A stretch of DNA of 14,149 bases from a bacterium. GTDB taxonomy: Bacteria > Bdellovibrionota > Bdellovibrionia > Bdellovibrionales > UBA1609. Below the pieces are notes generated by a model, which saw only the letters and a program-made list of their open reading frames with translations, searched no databases and was not told where the DNA came from. This document shows positions 13,652 through 14,149 of the stretch, piece by piece. The stretch spans positions 1-14,149 of the forward strand of contig JAJYHS010000254.1 in the NCBI GenBank assembly GCA_021784635.1. The letters are read 5' to 3'. Both the position numbers and the translations under genes were made by a program. Position 1 is the first letter of the stretch, and each line of letters begins with the position of its first letter.

Positions 13652-14149
13652 TGTTGACCCATTGGGTGGATTTTTTCGACGAACTTCAAAATGTGCGGGG
13701 GCGGTCTCCAAATACCGTGATGGCCTATCGTCGCGATCTCGAACTCTATGAGGAATTTTTGAAGTCGCGCAAAAAAATCGAATTGTTCTATGAATTTTTA
13801 GGTAAAAAGAATTTGGGTGTGCGCTCGCAGGCGCGGGTGATTTCGAGCGTGCGGACGTATCTCAAATTTTGCGAACGTCACGGCGAAAAGGCCCCACACC
13901 TTCGCCAATTGCGGCTGCCAAAAGTGCGCGTGTCTTTGCCGAAGCCGACGACATTTGCAGAGTTTGAAAAACTGTATCGCGCGTGTGACGGTAGTGATGC
14001 TTACACCACGGCCCGCAATCGAATCGCATTGCTGCTTCTTTTCGGTGTCGGTTGCCGCGTCAGTGAATTGATTGCACTCGATGTTTCAGACTTCAACGTG
14101 ACTGAAGGATGGCTTAAAGTTTTAGGCAAAGGCAACAAAGAACGTTTGG
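13651..14149 (+). CDS. XerC/XerD-type tyrosine recombinase (3' partial)
   Basis: 166 residues, running off the window; a full Xer protein is ~300 aa, so ~130 are missing. The N-terminal SAM-like core-binding domain (1-~90) starts THWVDFFDELQNVRGRSPNTVMAYRRDLELYEEFL. The catalytic domain opens with LPKPTTFAEFEKLYRA (96-111). RIALLLLFGVGCRVSELIAL contains the first catalytic Arg136 and LGKGNKER the catalytic Lys160; the 24-residue spacing equals Arg148-Lys172 of E. coli XerD. The His/Arg/His/Tyr residues lie beyond the edge. Xer proteins resolve chromosome dimers at dif beside the divisome. Loss of the C-terminus prevents choosing XerC or XerD, and an integrase of an element cannot be fully excluded, though no element is seen. 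ATG is supported by GGAGGG (13641-13646), 4 nt upstream. Confidence 0.93.
   Translation, partial: MLTHWVDFFDELQNVRGRSPNTVMAYRRDLELYEEFLKSRKKIELFYEFLGKKNLGVRSQARVISSVRTYLKFCERHGEKAPHLRQLRLPKVRVSLPKPTTFAEFEKLYRACDGSDAYTTARNRIALLLLFGVGCRVSELIALDVSDFNVTEGWLKVLGKGNKERL

Noticed and set aside
13440..14149. Mobile element or integron platform suggested by the tyrosine recombinase
   Set aside because: No attachment-site repeats, cargo genes or composition shift are visible; the protein reads as a housekeeping XerC/D, though its C-terminus is outside the window.
1..14149. CRISPR arrays, tRNA, rRNA or insertion sequences
   Set aside because: No spaced direct repeats, cloverleaf-like sequence, rRNA signature or transposase frame was found on either strand.

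Overview
This 14.1 kb window looks like chromosome from a Gram-negative bacterium of intermediate GC content. My best guess is Bdellovibrionota (Bdellovibrio-like) or a neighbouring delta-type lineage. The guess rests on the gene mix: SpoIID without sporulation genes, a ThrA fusion, and Asn/Ser/Gly/Tyr-rich lipoproteins. It was reached by eye, without any database search. I saw no tRNA, rRNA, CRISPR array, insertion sequence or prophage.

Left part (1-6086). The window opens inside uvrC, which lacks its first ~40 codons. A small minus-strand zinc-ribbon protein (1723-1977) follows, with a strong ribosome binding site. A plus-strand run then starts: an unrecognised protein whose C-terminal half weakly resembles the DNA polymerase III psi subunit, an NfeD-type membrane serine protease, its usual slipin (SPFH) partner, and an exported SpoIID/LytB-domain protein that probably starts at TTG 4845. 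NfeD and slipin form the well-known membrane quality-control pair. Between slipin and spoIID sit two back-to-back GC-rich hairpins.

Middle part (6119-10874, minus strand). This is a compact threonine operon, thrA-thrB-thrC. Aspartokinase/homoserine dehydrogenase I, homoserine kinase and threonine synthase are each joined by 4-nt ATGA overlaps. Together they turn aspartate (with Asd, encoded elsewhere) into threonine. No ATG, GTG or TTG lies between the last in-frame stop and the essential KFGGTS motif of thrA. The only well-placed initiator is an ATT (AUU) behind a near-perfect Shine-Dalgarno, which is the most notable point in the window.

Right part (10875-14149, plus strand). A divergent intergenic region carries palindromes and a leader that can fold so as to hide the ribosome binding site. 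It precedes three consecutive lipoprotein genes that I do not recognise; each has a lipobox and no Asp at +2. The first two are joined by a hairpin that spans stop, SD and start. A ~210-bp AT-rich gap then leads to a XerC/XerD-type tyrosine recombinase cut off by the window edge.

The most plausible undescribed material is the AUU-initiated thrA and the lipoprotein trio with its structured leader. Everything else is conserved housekeeping.
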